From NCBI GenBank assembly GCA_900321195.1, contig ONVG01000125.1, positions 1-6,174 of the forward strand: a stretch of 6,174 nucleotides of DNA, given 5' to 3'. Source of the stretch: an uncultured Eubacteriales bacterium (lineage in GTDB: Bacteria; Bacillota; Clostridia; Oscillospirales; Acutalibacteraceae). A program made the position numbers and the translations under genes. Within the stretch, counting starts at the first letter, position 1; each line of letters begins with the position of its first letter. Positions 6,092 to 6,174 of this stretch are shown piece after piece. The notes below the pieces were generated by a model that saw only the letters and a program-made list of their open reading frames with translations, was not told the origin of the DNA and ran no database searches.

Positions 6092-6174
6092 TTACTTTAA
6101 AGGCTCAAAAAGTATCTTCAAAAAGAAATCCGGATTGAGAGCAGCCATAAACATAATTCGTTTCTTGCTTAACC
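6092..6174 (-). CDS. Possible C-terminal end of an unrecognised upstream gene
   Basis: An open minus-strand frame enters from the window edge and ends at TAA (6094-6092), giving 26 codons: LSKKRIMFMAALN followed by PDFFLKILFEPLK. It has a plausible mix of hydrophobic and charged residues and stops 33 bases before the his -35 box, where a preceding gene might end. The product is not recognised, and an open frame this short can occur by chance. Confidence 0.3.
   Translation of the reverse strand, partial: LSKKRIMFMAALNPDFFLKILFEPLK

Overview
The window is most of a histidine biosynthesis operon read entirely from the minus strand. From its 5' end (right edge) the order is hisZ, hisG, hisD, hisC, a 5'-truncated hisB, hisA and the start of hisI, which runs off the left edge. 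A short HisG without a regulatory domain paired with HisZ, the purine-rich Shine-Dalgarno sites, the consensus sigma-A promoters and a moderate GC content with frequent GC-rich codons for Ala and Ser all suit a Clostridia-type Firmicute, probably in the Oscillospiraceae/Ruminococcus range. That placement is an inference, not an identification.

Region by region (minus strand): 6174-6092 may hold the last 26 codons of an unknown upstream gene. 6058-6025 holds a strong promoter (TTGACA, 17 nt, TATCAT) whose -10 lies inside a 20-bp dyad, a likely operator. hisZ (5972-4770), hisG (4762-4118), hisD (4121-2829) and hisC (2807-1725) follow tightly, with intact active-site residues. Then the operon is interrupted. 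The stretch 1724-1576 is very AT-rich and holds an A/T inverted repeat with terminator character, a second consensus promoter (TTTACA, 17 nt, TATACT) and a perfect 10-bp-arm dyad at the expected transcription start. It runs straight into hisB codons starting about 42 residues inside the protein. hisA (1070-318) and hisI (313 to the edge) then follow normally.

How the genes work together: HisZ-HisG make phosphoribosyl-ATP, HisI opens the ring of phosphoribosyl-AMP, HisA isomerises ProFAR to PRFAR, HisHF would make imidazole-glycerol phosphate, HisB dehydrates it, HisC transaminates it, a phosphatase removes phosphate, and HisD oxidises histidinol to histidine. In this locus the middle of the pathway is defective or absent. 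hisB lacks its N-terminus, and hisH and hisF are missing from their usual places (between hisB and hisA, and between hisA and hisI), although the neighbouring genes are closely spaced.

No novel defence or mobile system is visible. The points worth a second look are the hisB breakpoint with its promoter/dyad segment, the missing hisHF, and the dyad operator at the operon promoter.
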